The notes beneath the pieces are model-generated. The model worked only from the letters and a program-made list of their open reading frames with translations, had not been told where the DNA came from and did no database searches. A stretch of DNA of 64,000 bases from Sipunculus nudus (taxonomy: Eukaryota > Annelida > Sipuncula > Golfingiida > Sipunculidae). The translations under genes and the position numbers were made by a program. Below are positions 12,184 through 23,243 of this stretch, piece after piece. The DNA is taken from contig CM049308.1 in the NCBI GenBank assembly GCA_026874595.1, positions 44,339,327-44,403,326 on the forward strand. Reading direction: 5' to 3'. Each line of letters begins with the position of its first letter. Position 1 is the stretch's first letter.

Positions 12184-13640
12184 TTGACAACTGATCTTGG
12201 CCCGCCACCAAGAACCACTGCACAAGAACCGCTTACATTGTCTGGTAAAATACCCGATGTAGAATACAGAAAATTAATACAGGATCTAAATGAGAAACAA
12301 CTCACTGTCTACAAACACATTATCAAACATGTAAAATGTTCTACAAAGCCTTTACACTTATTCCTTACTGGTAGGGCAGGTGTTGGTAAATCAGTTTTGC
12401 TCAGAGTTCTCAATCAAGCATTACATCGTCACTTATGTGGGAATGAGATGAAAATCCGTTGGAGTGCAAGATACTGATTACTGCACTTGCAGGAAAGGCT
12501 GCTTACAATGTTCAAGGATCCACATTACATAATGCTTTTCGAATCAATCCAAATAAAGGATTTGATTCCAGAAAATTATCATCTGACATCCTGAATACAC
12601 TGCGAACACAGTATAGGCACCTTCATATATTAATGATTGATGAAATAAGCATGGTTGGAAATCGCATTTTCAATTTCGTTAATTTGCGGCTCCAAGAAAT
12701 AAAAGGTAACAAAGAACCATTTGGTGGTATCCATGTAATTGTTATTAGAGACCATTTCCAACTTGGACAACTGGATTTTCAAGAACTTGTCTGATAACTA
12801 TGGACCTCTTGCACTCAACCTGTGGATAGACACTTTTCAAATGTATGAGCTTACTGAAATCATGCCCCAAAATTTGATCATGATTTTGCAGAACTATTGA
12901 ACATGTTACGAGAAGGACAACACACAAAAGCTGACATGGATACCCTAAAATCTTGTCTTGTTGGCAAGAACAGTTCATATCCGTCGGGAACTACTCATTT
13001 GTTTACAAACAACACCTGTGTTGACAATCATAATATGCAAATTTCCCAGTGTACAGACACAACTAAAGTAATAATTTCTGCAATTGACACAGTAATAACA
13101 GATGTGACAGATGATGTGAAGAAAGATGTACTTTCAAGAATACCAGATAACCCATCAAAAACTGCAGGACTGCTGAAAACGCTTCAGATTGCTGTTGGTT
13201 TACCATACGATATCACTTGCATTGTTGCAGTACAAGATGGAATCACCAATGGTTGTTCTTGTATATTGAAGCACATACACTTCCTGCATAGCAAAACTGT
13301 GCCAAGCATTCTTTGGGTTCAGTTTGAAGATTCAAACATTCGCTCAGCCACCAGGAGAAATTATGCCGCCTTTTACACTTCATCTATATCCAAAGAATAG
13401 ACACCACTATTCTTCATCAAGCGCACATTCCATACAGGCAGGAGATATATACTGGTAACTCGTTCTCAGTATCCATTAAAAACGATATGGAAAGCTCAAG
13501 GCAGTTCACTTGATCAAGTGGTTGTGGATATGACAATTACCAGAAAACTGAGGCATGTACATTATGTTGCATTGAGCAGGCAAGAAATATGGATGGCTTG
13601 CATGTATTGAATTTAGATGAAAACAAAATATTAACGGATC
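12184..13640 (+). pseudogene. Helitron PIF1-like helicase, broken
   Basis: Walker A GRAGVGKS lies at about 12370-12393 and Walker B MIDEISMVG at about 12634-12660, with a frame change between them near 12465. The part at 12897-13400 matches the later helicase region (MLREGQHTKADM, THLFTNNTCVDNHN). A terminal motif block around 13470-13600 has KAQGSSLDQVVVDM and HYVALSR, the last helicase motifs. The family is a superfamily 1B 5'-3' helicase that unwinds donor DNA. Multiple frame breaks make this copy inactive. Confidence 0.85.
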
Positions 13641-13739
13641 CACAAGTAACAAATGAAATGGCCAGACTACGTCATGATGCTACACTTGCTGTTAATACCA
13701 ACATCTATTCTAACTGATACACTGAAGATAATCTACCAT

Positions 13740-14330
13740 AACACAAGATTTCTTCATTTGCATTTCAAAGATGTGATTTCTGATCGTCATATCCTTGATA
13801 CCCATATGATTGCTTTGGTTGAAACTCGTTTGTGTTCTCTTGATACTGATGATTCCTATTGAAAACAAAACTTCCATCTGATACGAAATGATCATCAAAC
13901 AACAGGTTCAAAATGTCCATCAAAACGACCACACTATGGATAAGCATTCTATGTCCACAAAGACCTCTACCCATTCATTGAAGTGCATCATCAGTCTGAT
14001 GGAAACATTTATGCATCTGTATTATTGGTAAATACTCAAAGCTCTTCCTTACAACTGATTAGTGTGTACAGATCCCCCAGTCAAAACTGTCTGACTTTAG
14101 GTCAAAGCTTGTCCAGCTTATCACACATGTTAATATCCAAGAACCATTGTTAGTAATGGGTGATTTTAAAATAGATGTCAGTAAACAAAACAATATGTCA
14201 GCCTTGAATGATTTTTCACATGTTTTCATTGTCAACAACGTGTCACAGAAAAGACAACTGATCATGCAAATCTTATTGATCTGGTGTTTTCTAACTTCCC
14301 TGATGCTACAACTTCAACAATAGAGGCCAC
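13740..14330 (+). pseudogene. Helitron C-terminal endonuclease-like domain
   Basis: Short matches to the exonuclease/endonuclease/phosphatase fold: HMIALVETRL near 13803, SVYRSPSQN near 14060 and LLVMGDFKIDV near 14148-14180. It follows the helicase on the same strand, as in animal Helitrons that carry an AP-endonuclease-like C-terminal domain. It could instead be an adjacent LINE nuclease fragment, but strand and spacing favour a Helitron fusion. It is interrupted by stops at 13860 and 13939. Confidence 0.6.
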
Positions 14331-14942
14331 ATGGTCTGATTATAAAGTTTTGTTTACTATTGTTCCAAAGAGTGCTTTCCAGTTTCATCTTGATTGATCA
14401 TTTTTATTATTGGTTAACAATGAATTTGACTTAATGTTATTAATAATGGTACTGATATGATTCGACAGACATAAACTTATCCAAAATAAAATTGCTGTTG
14501 ATGTGGAAAATTAGATGTCTTTACAATTCAACAACAAGAGAATTTCTTATTAAGAATCTATGCAGATATTGCACCAGACAGAAACTTATAATATTGAGAT
14601 ACAATTCACCCTACACAGAGACAGGTCCCGACCTCTGTGCTGCGAATACAGACTTCCTTTCACCATATTTATATTCAAATTTGTCAAACCTGTCAGTAAC
14701 TGTATGTGATATGAGTTGGATCTCCCCATCCAATCAAAAGAATATGCTTCTAGCAGTCTATTAAGCAGATGAGAACACATTGTAGGGGTTCCACAAAGCA
14801 ACTTCTAACTTTCTTTGGAGTACCTGGTGTATTGAAAAACCTGAATAAGGTTGCAGTAGCTTATTTCCAAGGACTATCGGCAAAATGCATGACTTTCAAC
14901 TCTCTGCAAGTCATTTTACTCGTTGATTAAAGTTCCTTGAAT

Positions 14943-15156
14943 TCAGCTGAGCGTCATGGCCCATAGGCTACTAATTATATTCTTTATCTTCGATATGAAC
15001 TCTTTAAATATTTGGATTATTCTGATTTTATATATTAAAATTTCAGATGCTAAAATGAATAAATAGGAAAATAAGGGGCAGCCTTGTCCTACTCCTGGAG
15101 AAATTGTGAAATACTCGGATGCCCAACCTTTATACATGACACAACTGCTGATGTCA
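14943..15156 (-). pseudogene. LINE reverse transcriptase fragment
   Basis: The minus-strand frame contains SPGVGQGCPLFSYLFILASE, the conserved RT palm motif of L1-like non-LTR elements. Only this fragment is legible. It is cut at its upstream side by the hAT element starting at 15165, and LINE-like AT-rich sequence resumes after 16737. Confidence 0.75.
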
Positions 15157-15164
15157 GTGTAAAA
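15157..15164. repeat. Target-site duplication, left copy
   Basis: GTGTAAAA directly abuts the left end of the hAT-type element. The same 8 bases follow the right end at 16729-16736. Eight-base duplications are typical of hAT transposases. Confidence 0.95.
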
Positions 15165-16728
15165 CAGGGTTGGGTTTTAGGCTGCCCAAAACCTGTTTTC
15201 GGCAGGGCAGAGCCTAAAACCTGCCTTTAACTGCCTAAAATAGGTTATAACCTGCCTAAAACTGCCTTTAACTGCCTAAAACCTTACTTACTCTCACCTA
15301 TGACTTGCAGTTTAACTATGTTTTATTGTTACACAGCTAAATGCATTACAGAAATATGCTCAACAAATTAAAAGTGAGGAACACTTTATTCAAACTAAAC
15401 AAATAAACCATGATACAAACAAAAGCAACAAATGAATACAACACTACTTCAGGTTTTCCAAATGATAGTTTTAGCTTGTATACCAAAATCATGTTCTGAG
15501 GTCTCCCACCTTCATTACTGCCACTTTATAAATGATACTAATACTGTAAGCTTATAACCAGATTCTTTGATTGGCTTTTTGATCACAAGGGATTAAATTT
15601 TGTGATATATGCAAAAGAAGTTTTTCCCCAATTCAAAAAGTTGTTCCATTTACACTTATGAATAGTCCTTTACACTGCAGTCTCACTAACATAACATGTA
15701 TGTTTTGAATGCCTGTAGCTTCAAATGGCAAAAAGCAAAAGATTGATTTTATAAATAATAAAAGATCTTTTATGCTAGCCATAAACTAAAATATGATAAT
15801 TTGATTAATATCTTTTACATTATCTGATAATGAACAAGACCTTCCACTAGTTGTTTATTTCCTTAGCTAGGTCATCCATTGTTTATATAATGATGGAAAT
15901 GCTCTATTAACTGTATGATAAGATTGTGAAAATGAACCCTCATGAAACACTATAATTAGTTTAAAACTGAAAAATGCTAAAATATATTGAAGTGAATATG
16001 TTGCAAACCACAGAATATTCATAACCATTTTTGGGCCATGTTCAACCTAAAGGCCTGAGAAAACCCACATGTCATGGTCAGGGGCCTCGACTACATCACT
16101 CTGTAAAATGTTTGACTCAAGAACAGTTTTCAGGGCAATGGCTTTCATGGCATCATCCTTGTCATGTATGAAAGTTCACATGAACATCTACTAGTACACA
16201 GTAGTAGCCTAGTAGGACTTTTGACCATTGGGTCTTGTTACCCCATCACCCTGATAAAAGTTAATTAACCATTTAATCAAGCATGCCTCCCCCTCTGATA
16301 CCCTACCTTACACTAAGTTACAAGAGGCATATTGGAGGCTCTATTACATCATTCCAGGTAGCAGGGCACTCATAAGAAACCCAAAGGTTCCTGATAATAA
16401 TTTTACATTGGCCAATGAAACTATATGCCACACAAACATGGTCAAGAAACCTATACAGGCTCTTTGAAGACTGCATGATGCCAGCCAACAGGAAATCATG
16501 CATTACTTGTAATACCTGAAACCTTCCAGAAGCCCAGCAAAGCCTTATGACTGCATCACCCAAGCCAGTTTGGTAGTTTTATAGATCTTTAAGTCAAAAA
16601 TTTAAACAAATATAGGTTTAAGGCACTTTGGTGCCTAAAACCTGCCCAAAACCTGTTTTAGGCGGTGCAGTTTTAACCAGGTTAAAACCTATGGTTAAAA
16701 CCTTCCTGCCTAAAACTTGCCAACCCTG
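15165..16728. mobile_element. Non-autonomous hAT-type DNA transposon
   Basis: A 1564-bp insertion that begins CAGGGTTGGGTTTTAGGC and ends with the inverted counterpart GCCTAAAACTTGCCAACCCTG. The two ends match apart from a 2-3 base gap, and an identical 8-bp duplication flanks them. Sub-terminal regions hold repeated ..CCTGCCTAAAACC.. boxes on both sides, which are likely transposase-binding repeats. No transposase is readable (longest frame 81 aa), so this is a MITE-like or internally deleted derivative. Confidence 0.9.
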
Positions 16729-16736
16729 GTGTAAAA
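16729..16736. repeat. Target-site duplication, right copy
   Basis: GTGTAAAA, identical to 15157-15164. Confidence 0.95.
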
Positions 16737-16899
16737 ATATTAAGCCATTTTTTAAAGAATGCTCAAAATTTGTATAGACTTAAAGTATTCTCAATGCTGG
16801 ACCGTTCTAAAAAATCAATAGGATTTTTTAAAATTGATTGATATAAAGTAGTTATTTATTTTATGTTTTCTGGCATATGCAAATATATATATCATTTTC

Positions 16900-17170
16900 A
16901 TGGATTCGTCCAAAAATCAAATAAAAGATCTTGGATAGCTTTGTCTTCTGCGGAAGACAGGTGGCGCCACCTTCTGTCCTTTTCTTGTTTTCGCGCCTTT
17001 TAATACCCCATCATTGCCACTTGACAGCACTGTGAGGATTGAAAGTCTAAAACTAATGGACAGAGTGGACTGAAATTTCGCAAGTCCATTGATCTTGGAT
17101 ACTTCCATCGTGTATTCAAGACTAGTGGTGCTTTTTGCAATCGTTAGTGTATGGAAAAATTGCTCATATC
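16900..17170. repeat. Dispersed host repeat copy
   Basis: Shares the GACAGGTGGCGCCACCTT box, the following TTTTAATACCCC box and the GACAGTACTG/GACAGCACTG region with 7660-7850, so it is another copy of the same dispersed family. Non-coding. Confidence 0.75.
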
Positions 17171-18230
17171 TCCGGAGGGGTACAAGGTATTGGTCTGAAT
17201 TTTGGCATGTCCACCCATTTTGGAAAGTTTTCTCGTAAACCAGATGTCAATATTGTATAAAATGTGGACACTTTGGGCATCAAAATGATGTACCTTGTCC
17301 AGACCGAACAGACATCATGTCATACAGTCACAAATTCATAAATAACCTCATCAGCATAGTTAATCATAACATTGTATCTGTCAAGTGAATCTTGCAGACT
17401 TCCATACACTATAAATCTTTCAACAAAAAGCCTCATCATCAGTCTACTACTGCTAAGTATACTGTCATTGCATTCATATTTGCTCAAATATAACGCTACT
17501 TTCAACCCCTCCCCATATATATAAAAATAAACCACTATATTTTATTCCAAATTAATCCATCAGTCAGGTTATTTCATATATCATATACTCACATATTACA
17601 TCATATTCCTTCATAATAGCCCAACATGCTCATGATATTCATAAGCTTTATCGACTCAATATGATATCACAATGGTGATACATTTATAGTCCATTCACGA
17701 TCAGCTGAGCGCCGTGACCCATGGGTCCCTTGTTGAAGAATAAATTAATGCCCTTCTCTGAGGAGTGATGTGCCCTATTGGCCTGAATTTGTGCTCATAG
17801 AAAGGCAGCCTAAGGTAACAGCTTAAAATATTGTTGAATTATTACAAACTTGTTTTACAATATGAAACAAATATGAATATGAAATATTATTAAAAAAAAA
17901 CAGCATCATGAATGTTACAAAACAGATTGAATTATGAAACATATTTCATCTTGAAGAAATTGAAAATGGTTAAGACATTTGCTGACGATACGATGACTAT
18001 TCGTCATTACTGTGTCTCTCGATTTTACACATTTGGACTGTACAATCGGGCACTTCCGAGCACAAAATCGTCTATGACTTTGGATAACTTTGGATGGATA
18101 ATTTTGATTGTTCACATAAAGATCGAACATACCTTATTCTATCAATAAAAATAAAACTGCATTGTCCATTGATGTTGTAGCATTTTGATTATGCTTGCTT
18201 AATTTCTAAAAATCCCTTGCTCCCGACTTT
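17171..18230. other. Intergenic, no gene seen
   Basis: AT-rich sequence with only short frames (71-78 aa) and no recognisable motif. The CAGCTGAGCGCCGTGACCCA box near 17703 resembles the one near 14947, so it is a small dispersed repeat motif. I can support no other feature. Confidence 0.6.
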
Positions 18231-18254
18231 CGAGTTTTACACAGAGCCGTTTCG

Positions 18255-18728
18255 GAATCCCCTACCGGAAGTTCTGTCAAATCCTCTGCCGTCGTGACGG
18301 ACGCAGAGGCAATTTATCCAAATAAACCAGCCTCGTCATTAATAACTGCTGCATGAATATACATAAGTCAACCCTTAACGTAATATTTATTATTTTTCTA
18401 GCGGAATATCACGTCACTTAGTGCCTTACCTCGGAAAAATTGACAGTTCGACTTGCAGATGAAAATGTAAAAGTATTGTTAGAAATGGCGTGCACATCTG
18501 CACATAGTAGAATGAATGCGAACCCAGTAGCTTGTAATGCCACACCATCATCTTCAGTTTATCAAATATGGACGTTTGGGGTGGCAGGCTGCCGCTTGCC
18601 TGTCACATGTGGACCTTACTGAGTAATCTCGACCGCACCCTGATGTCACTAATGTAGGCGCGAGTCACGTATCAAACAGGAGAACGTATATAAAGCCATG
18701 ACAGACAGCGTTGCTTGCATACTGCCTC
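18255..18728 (+). promoter_or_regulatory. Promoter region of the spliced unknown gene
   Basis: Contains an ETS-like CCGGAAGT (near 18264), a 7-bp-arm inverted repeat CCTCTGC...GCAGAGG near 18280-18306, a CRE-like TCACGTCAC near 18411 and a strong TATA box TATATAAAG at 18687-18695, 42 bases before the ATG at 18729. The spacing is like that of several genes in the virus-like element further right. Motif matches are by eye. Confidence 0.6.
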
Positions 18729-20047
18729 ATGCGGACGAAGCGGAAACAACAACTTAGTGGAAGCCTGAGTCAGAGACCGAACCCACGTACAGACTGCATC
18801 CCACACGAGGAAAACGTGAGTAACTTGCTTTGTTGCACGCGCGGGAGGGGGAGAGTGTAAGAAGACAATTGGAGTCCATTATTTGTGCGGATCCGGTGAT
18901 GTTTGATGTGTCACGTTCATTTGAACTTACAGGTTTGGTTGTCTGGTGATTGCACGGGTCATACATGTCAGACCAGTAGCGTGAGGTGGATCTTGCAGAT
19001 CACGGGGCCATGCCCCCATGGGATCATGGGCACACTGTTAGGGACAGCACACAGGAACGAAGCGGTGGTGTCTTTTCACGCTGACCCGTCAGATTGCGTC
19101 CCACGACTGTTCAACGAGACTTTCTTTTTCAAACTGTCCGGCGATTTGTATACTACTTACTGGGTTTGCACAGACGGCACAGGGCAAGTTGAAAAGTTTG
19201 ATTTCGACATGCGGGTTGGCTCGGAACACTTATGGTGGGACGTCACTTACAATGCTAAGACGGGTTGGCCATAGTGTGGGTGCCCATGCACGCATCGAAA
19301 TTATCAAGGGCCACCGTGGGTCTCCGACCAATTTACGTGACTCCTTACGCGATGGCACTTAATATTGGAGACGTTGGTTTGAGCAACAAAGGGGGAGCCT
19401 AAGGCAATTCTACTTCGTCGTGGCCGGTCATAACACCTCCTCCGGCTCAGTGCAAGGACGCAGGGGAGAGGTTTTTCTGTGAATATCTGAACATGGAAGG
19501 TCTGATGACCGGTTTCCCTGAGCTTTCGCGTCTGCGGACATTATTCGGGGCAGTTGAACCAAAATGGGCATTGAGCCACTGTTGGGTGGAGCGTGAACGG
19601 GCCACAGGGAGACAATACATGTTGTGGTCAGACACCGCTTTTCCCGAGGGCCTCAGACGCGGAATTACTGTCCTTGGTCAGTACATGTGGAGAGGTACTA
19701 CCCCGTCAGGAGGAGTAAAGCTGAAACGCAGTTTGGACGGAGGCTACCATGTCACGCGGGCCGCAACCCTGCACGGCCCGCAAAACAAGGACAAGGGTTT
19801 TTCCGGGGAACCTCCCACTGCAATTGCCCCCGGAAATGACGTTCTGCTATGGGACAGGGTACACATCGTCAAAACTGCGGTGATGTACTCACCTTGTGAA
19901 GTTATGAACCCTGTCCTGTTAGCCGCAGACGTTTATCAAACTGTGAAGCTGTTCGGGACATACAGGAAACGTTTCATATGCCCAGAGCGGGTACCGAGCG
20001 TCTTGAAGAGAACAGCTAAGTGCTCCACAGACTGGCCGGTCGAATAG
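18729..20047 (+). pseudogene. Unrecognised spliced gene, interrupted
   Basis: ATG 18729 opens a 29-codon first exon with a basic start (MRTKRKQQ). It ends at 18815 before GTGAGT; an acceptor TTACAG ends at 18932. This 117-base intron joins phase 0 to an open frame that runs to 19274. The same style of coding then continues in another frame from about 19277 to 19398, and from 19402 to the stop at 20047, with an in-frame stop at 19399-19401. So either there are two lesions (frameshift near 19270 and a nonsense codon) or a second intron lies here. The frame from 19493 stays open for 184 codons. Base composition is clearly richer in G+C than the flanks. No domain is recognised. Promoter style suggests a viral origin, but this is inference. 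Confidence 0.5.
18816..18932 (+). other. Candidate spliceosomal intron, 117 bp
   Basis: GTGAGT at the 5' side (after AAAAC) and ACTTACAG at the 3' side. Exons on both sides are open in the same phase, which supports real splicing. Confidence 0.6.
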
Positions 20048-20464
20048 AAAGTGATACGCAAGGGCTGCGTTCGACGAAAAGCGTAAGTGCTGCACATGAT
20101 GAACGTGTCGACGGCCTGTCACAATTTTCCTGGACAAGGCACTGAATGTCGGGAGCACTCGCCAGAAGCGCTCGGACAACCTGCATCGGGTACAATAAGG
20201 TTTGTAAATGTGTTCTGTCTGGACTACCATGAGTTCCGTTACCATAGTTCCGAAACGTCAGATATAAATTTGTATTGTTATTTATCACTTCTAGATATGT
20301 CCTGCTTGGTTTGAAACACTACCGTGCTGTACCAACATTCGTAGAACTCGATGTTCATGTGTAACGAAGACGCAGACGGCCTTCATAACCAGTATTCATG
20401 TTGTGTAATAATGTTCATGTTTATGCAAATGTTTCACACGGTTTTCTGTTGTAACATGTGAATC

Positions 20465-20659
20465 ATGGGAGATCAACTGTCACCTTTTGAGCTCGGAGAT
20501 ATAACGTGGGCGGAGGTGCATAACGCGTCATCAGTTTCAAATGATGCTGATTTAAAGGCGTTTGCATATGACCTGAGAATGTTAGATGATCTGGTTAACC
20601 AGCTGGCTCAACAGGCCAGTCCATTTGATCGGAACCCATGTGTGTTCCTTTCAGAATGA
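20465..20659 (+). CDS. Small acidic ORF, unknown
   Basis: 64 codons from an ATG at 20465: acidic, with a predicted helical centre (DLRMLDDLVNQLAQQA). No signal peptide or membrane segment is visible and I recognise no family. It lies between the spliced gene and the poly(A) signal at 20684, so it may be a 3' exon or a second frame of that transcript, or chance. Confidence 0.3.
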   Translation: MGDQLSPFELGDITWAEVHNASSVSNDADLKAFAYDLRMLDDLVNQLAQQASPFDRNPCVFLSE

Positions 20660-20683
20660 AACAGATATTACGCACCTGGGACC

Positions 20684-20689
20684 AATAAA
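20684..20689 (+). terminator. Poly(A) signal AATAAA
   Basis: AATAAA in ACCAATAAAAATG, 25 bases after the small acidic ORF. It could end the transcript that starts near 18717. Confidence 0.45.
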
Positions 20690-20724
20690 AATGTTGGGAC
20701 CTTCTGTAAGAGGGACTACAAGCA

Positions 20725-20907
20725 GTGTATGATATGTTGCTTCAGCTGCTTCAGCAATATGAAAATGTGCTGATAAAACACGCTGATATCAATCAGCAAG
20801 TTGCCCTACGATATCAGACTGTTTATGAAATGATATTGATGGAAGAAGCTTGGCTGAAATGGTTGCTGTGTAACCACACGTTATCGCTGACTTTGGCGTA
20901 CTGCTAA
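20725..20907 (+). CDS. Small ORF with helical N-part, unknown
   Basis: 60 codons (LLQLLQQYENVLIKHADIN near the start), helical in character, ending just before a run of G at about 20916. It is beyond the poly(A) signal, so it is not obviously part of the preceding unit. I do not recognise it; it could be chance. Confidence 0.25.
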   Translation: MYDMLLQLLQQYENVLIKHADINQQVALRYQTVYEMILMEEAWLKWLLCNHTLSLTLAYC

Positions 20908-20909
20908 AA

Positions 20910-21436
20910 AAAACGGGGGGGGGGGGGCAACTAGGTCACTCGTGCATTGCATAATTTGTGCCTTTTATGTATATCCTGCCTTATGACTCATGTACACGTG
21001 AAGACAGTATTTTATTTTATTGTTGTTATACACACACCACCGTCGATTCACATGCATCAACTGATTTGAAAGGTGGTTGCAATGCTTGTTACCGGTATCT
21101 GACGTTGAGCCTGTGCGTTGGGCCTTTCCACAACATCAAAGGTTCCACCATAATTGTAACGTCTCCTTTAACTTGAGTCGGAAGACCGGTACAGGTACAT
21201 GTAAACGGACAAACGAATGCAACCTGTGCATTCAACATCTTTCCTTTTTTGACTTACGTACAGTAGCTATGAACGGGTGCTTCTGATGATGACATGGCAT
21301 ATCCGACGCAAAAACATGTGATCCCTAGTTCACGTGTATCACTTACCAATGGTCTGTTTAAATACCTGCGAATATGTGGTACCGTCACTTGTATACTACC
21401 GCGTGGACCTCGCATGGTATCACGGGATACAACTGA
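20910..21436. other. Intergenic with poly-G tract
   Basis: Begins with a run of about 13 G near 20916-20928. Only short frames without recognisable motifs (69-72 aa) follow. I see no supported gene. Confidence 0.5.
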
Positions 21437-22960
21437 TTTTTAGCTCAGCTGACTGTAAGTCACCTGAGCTTTAGCAATCACTCTTTGTCCATCGCCTGTC
21501 CGTACGTTTCTCCGTCTGTCCGCCGGTTAACCAGGCACAAATCGTAACCGCTGGACCTGGAATCTTATAACTTGACATCCAGAGAGGTCCATGAAAGATC
21601 TCCTTGGAAACCTGAAATTAGGTCTCTGTTACCTATATTCTTCGAGCATTGGGGTTCCGAATACCCCCAGTATTAAGGAAAATTTGATACAAAAGCTCAA
21701 GTATCTGAACAACTAATGCATTGATCCCCATGATTCTTTGCACGGATATTGATCATGGAGTGTTTTATCAGTTTCTGCAGACTGGTGGAGCCATATATAT
21801 TTCTTCTTTTTTTACGATTTGTTTTTCTCTAATTTTGAGACCTTTAAAGATGTGGTCATTTGTTAACAGGGCACAAATCGAAATGAATGGACTTAGAATC
21901 TTGTTTCTTAATTTGCAGGGAGGCCCCTGAAAAGTCTCCTTGGAAACCTAAATTTAGTTCTCTGTTACCCATATGGGGTTTCAAAGTACCCCCCAGAATA
22001 ATGAAAAAAAATGATACAAAAGCTCAAGTATCTGAAAAACTAATGCATTGATCACCATTATCCTTTGCATAGATATTGTTCATTGAATGTTTCTTCAGTT
22101 TCTGCAAACTTTTGGCGCCACCTGTATTTTTTACGATTTTTTTTCTCTGTTTATGAGACCTTTAAAGATGCGGTCATCTGTTAACAGGGGACAAAAGGTA
22201 ATGACTGGACCTAGAATCTTATATCTTGACATGCCGGGAGGACCATGAAAAATGTCCTTGTAACACAAAATTAGTTCTCTGTTACCCATAAGCTCTGAGC
22301 TATTGGGCTTCAAAGTACCCCCCCCCCCAATATAATGGAAAATTTGATACAAAACTCTAGTGTCTGAACAACCAATGCATTGATCACCATGATTCTTTAC
22401 ATGCATATTGTTCAAGGAGTGTTTGGACAGTTCCTGCAGACTGGTGGCGCCAGCTGGATTTTTTGTTCGAATTTTAACACATTTTTTATTTATTTTTGAT
22501 ACCTTTGAAGATGCGGTCGTCTTGCTTTAACAGGGCACAAAACGTAACCTTTGGTCCTAGAAAATTCTAACTTGACATCCAGGAGGGTTTGTGAAAAATA
22601 TCCTCGGAAACCTGAAATTAGGTCTCTGTTACACCCCCCCAACATTTATGAAAATTTAATACCAAAGTAGGGCACAAATCATAACCATTGGACATAGAAT
22701 CCTTTAACTTTTCATCCAGGGAGGTCAATGAAAGTGAGATTAGGTCTCTGTTACCCATATTCTCTGAGCTATGGGGCTTATAAGCAACCTCCAGAATAAT
22801 TGAAAATTTGATACCAAAGTATGGAACAAATCATAACCATTGGACTCAGAACCTTCAAATTTGACATCCTGAAAGTTCCACAAAAGGTCTTCCCAGAAAC
22901 CTGAAATTGGGTCACTGTGACCTATATTCTTTTGGGGGTATGTTTGAGCACCCAAGAAAC
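21437..22960. repeat. Tandem dispersed host repeat
   Basis: Starts with TTTTTAGCTCAGCTGACTG and a TGTCC/TCCGTC-rich stretch, then four or so degenerate copies of a roughly 300-330-base unit. Recurring boxes are GTTAACAGGGCACAAA, CTTGACATCC, GAAATTAGGTCTCTGTTACC, TACCCCCCAGAATAAT and ACTAATGCATTGATCACCATG. The box set also occurs once at 7880-8190. Non-coding; open frames here are chance. Confidence 0.8.
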
Positions 22961-23089
22961 AATGCAAAATACACTCAAATTGCCAGACTCTTCAGGAAAG
23001 GCTGGCTGGATTGTCATCAAATTTGGTGTGCTAATGGGTCTTGATGAACGTATGCTAATATGCACTAACAATGATAGAAGTGTATGTAA

Positions 23090-23243
23090 CTATTTGGCCC
23101 ATTTTTTGGGAAAATTTGGCCCATTTATAGCCCTATTTTGATTGGTGGGGAGTTTGGCCCATTTTGAATCCTGGCTTCTGATTGGTCAATAGGGTGGGCT
23201 TCTCATGCATATTAATGAGCTGGTGTGACGTCACGAGAGTGAG
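23090..23243. promoter_or_regulatory. Motif-dense regulatory-like block
   Basis: Three TTTGGCCC boxes (23093, 23115, 23153; NFI half-site-like), two inverted CCAAT boxes (ATTGGTGGGG near 23141, ATTGGTCAAT at 23181-23190), an octamer-like ATGCATATTAATGAG (23205-23219) and a perfect CRE TGACGTCA (23226-23233). It lies between host repeats and the virus-like element. The set recalls adenovirus-type terminal regions or a strong promoter, but no terminal repeat partner is visible in the window and no gene follows directly. Confidence 0.45.

Larger units (their letters stand above)
8218..14400 (+). mobile_element. Autonomous Helitron, decayed
   Basis: In order on the plus strand: a lysine/glutamine-rich repeat N-terminus, a Helitron N-terminal domain, the HUH replication initiator, a PIF1-like helicase, and a C-terminal endonuclease/phosphatase-fold domain. 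This order matches animal Helitrons that carry an added endonuclease domain. Reading frames are broken many times. I could not place the expected 5'-TC and 3'-CTRR termini with confidence, so the limits are approximate. Between 9480 and 10430 there is only degraded coding sequence (an acidic stretch at 10054-10293). Confidence 0.85.

Noticed and set aside
16318-16563. 81-codon minus-strand frame in the hAT element as a transposase
   Set aside because: Too short, with no transposase motif. The element is better read as non-autonomous.
18440-18622. 60-codon frame before the TATA box at 18687
   Set aside because: No promoter or motif, and it ends before the TATA box of the spliced gene; too little to support it.
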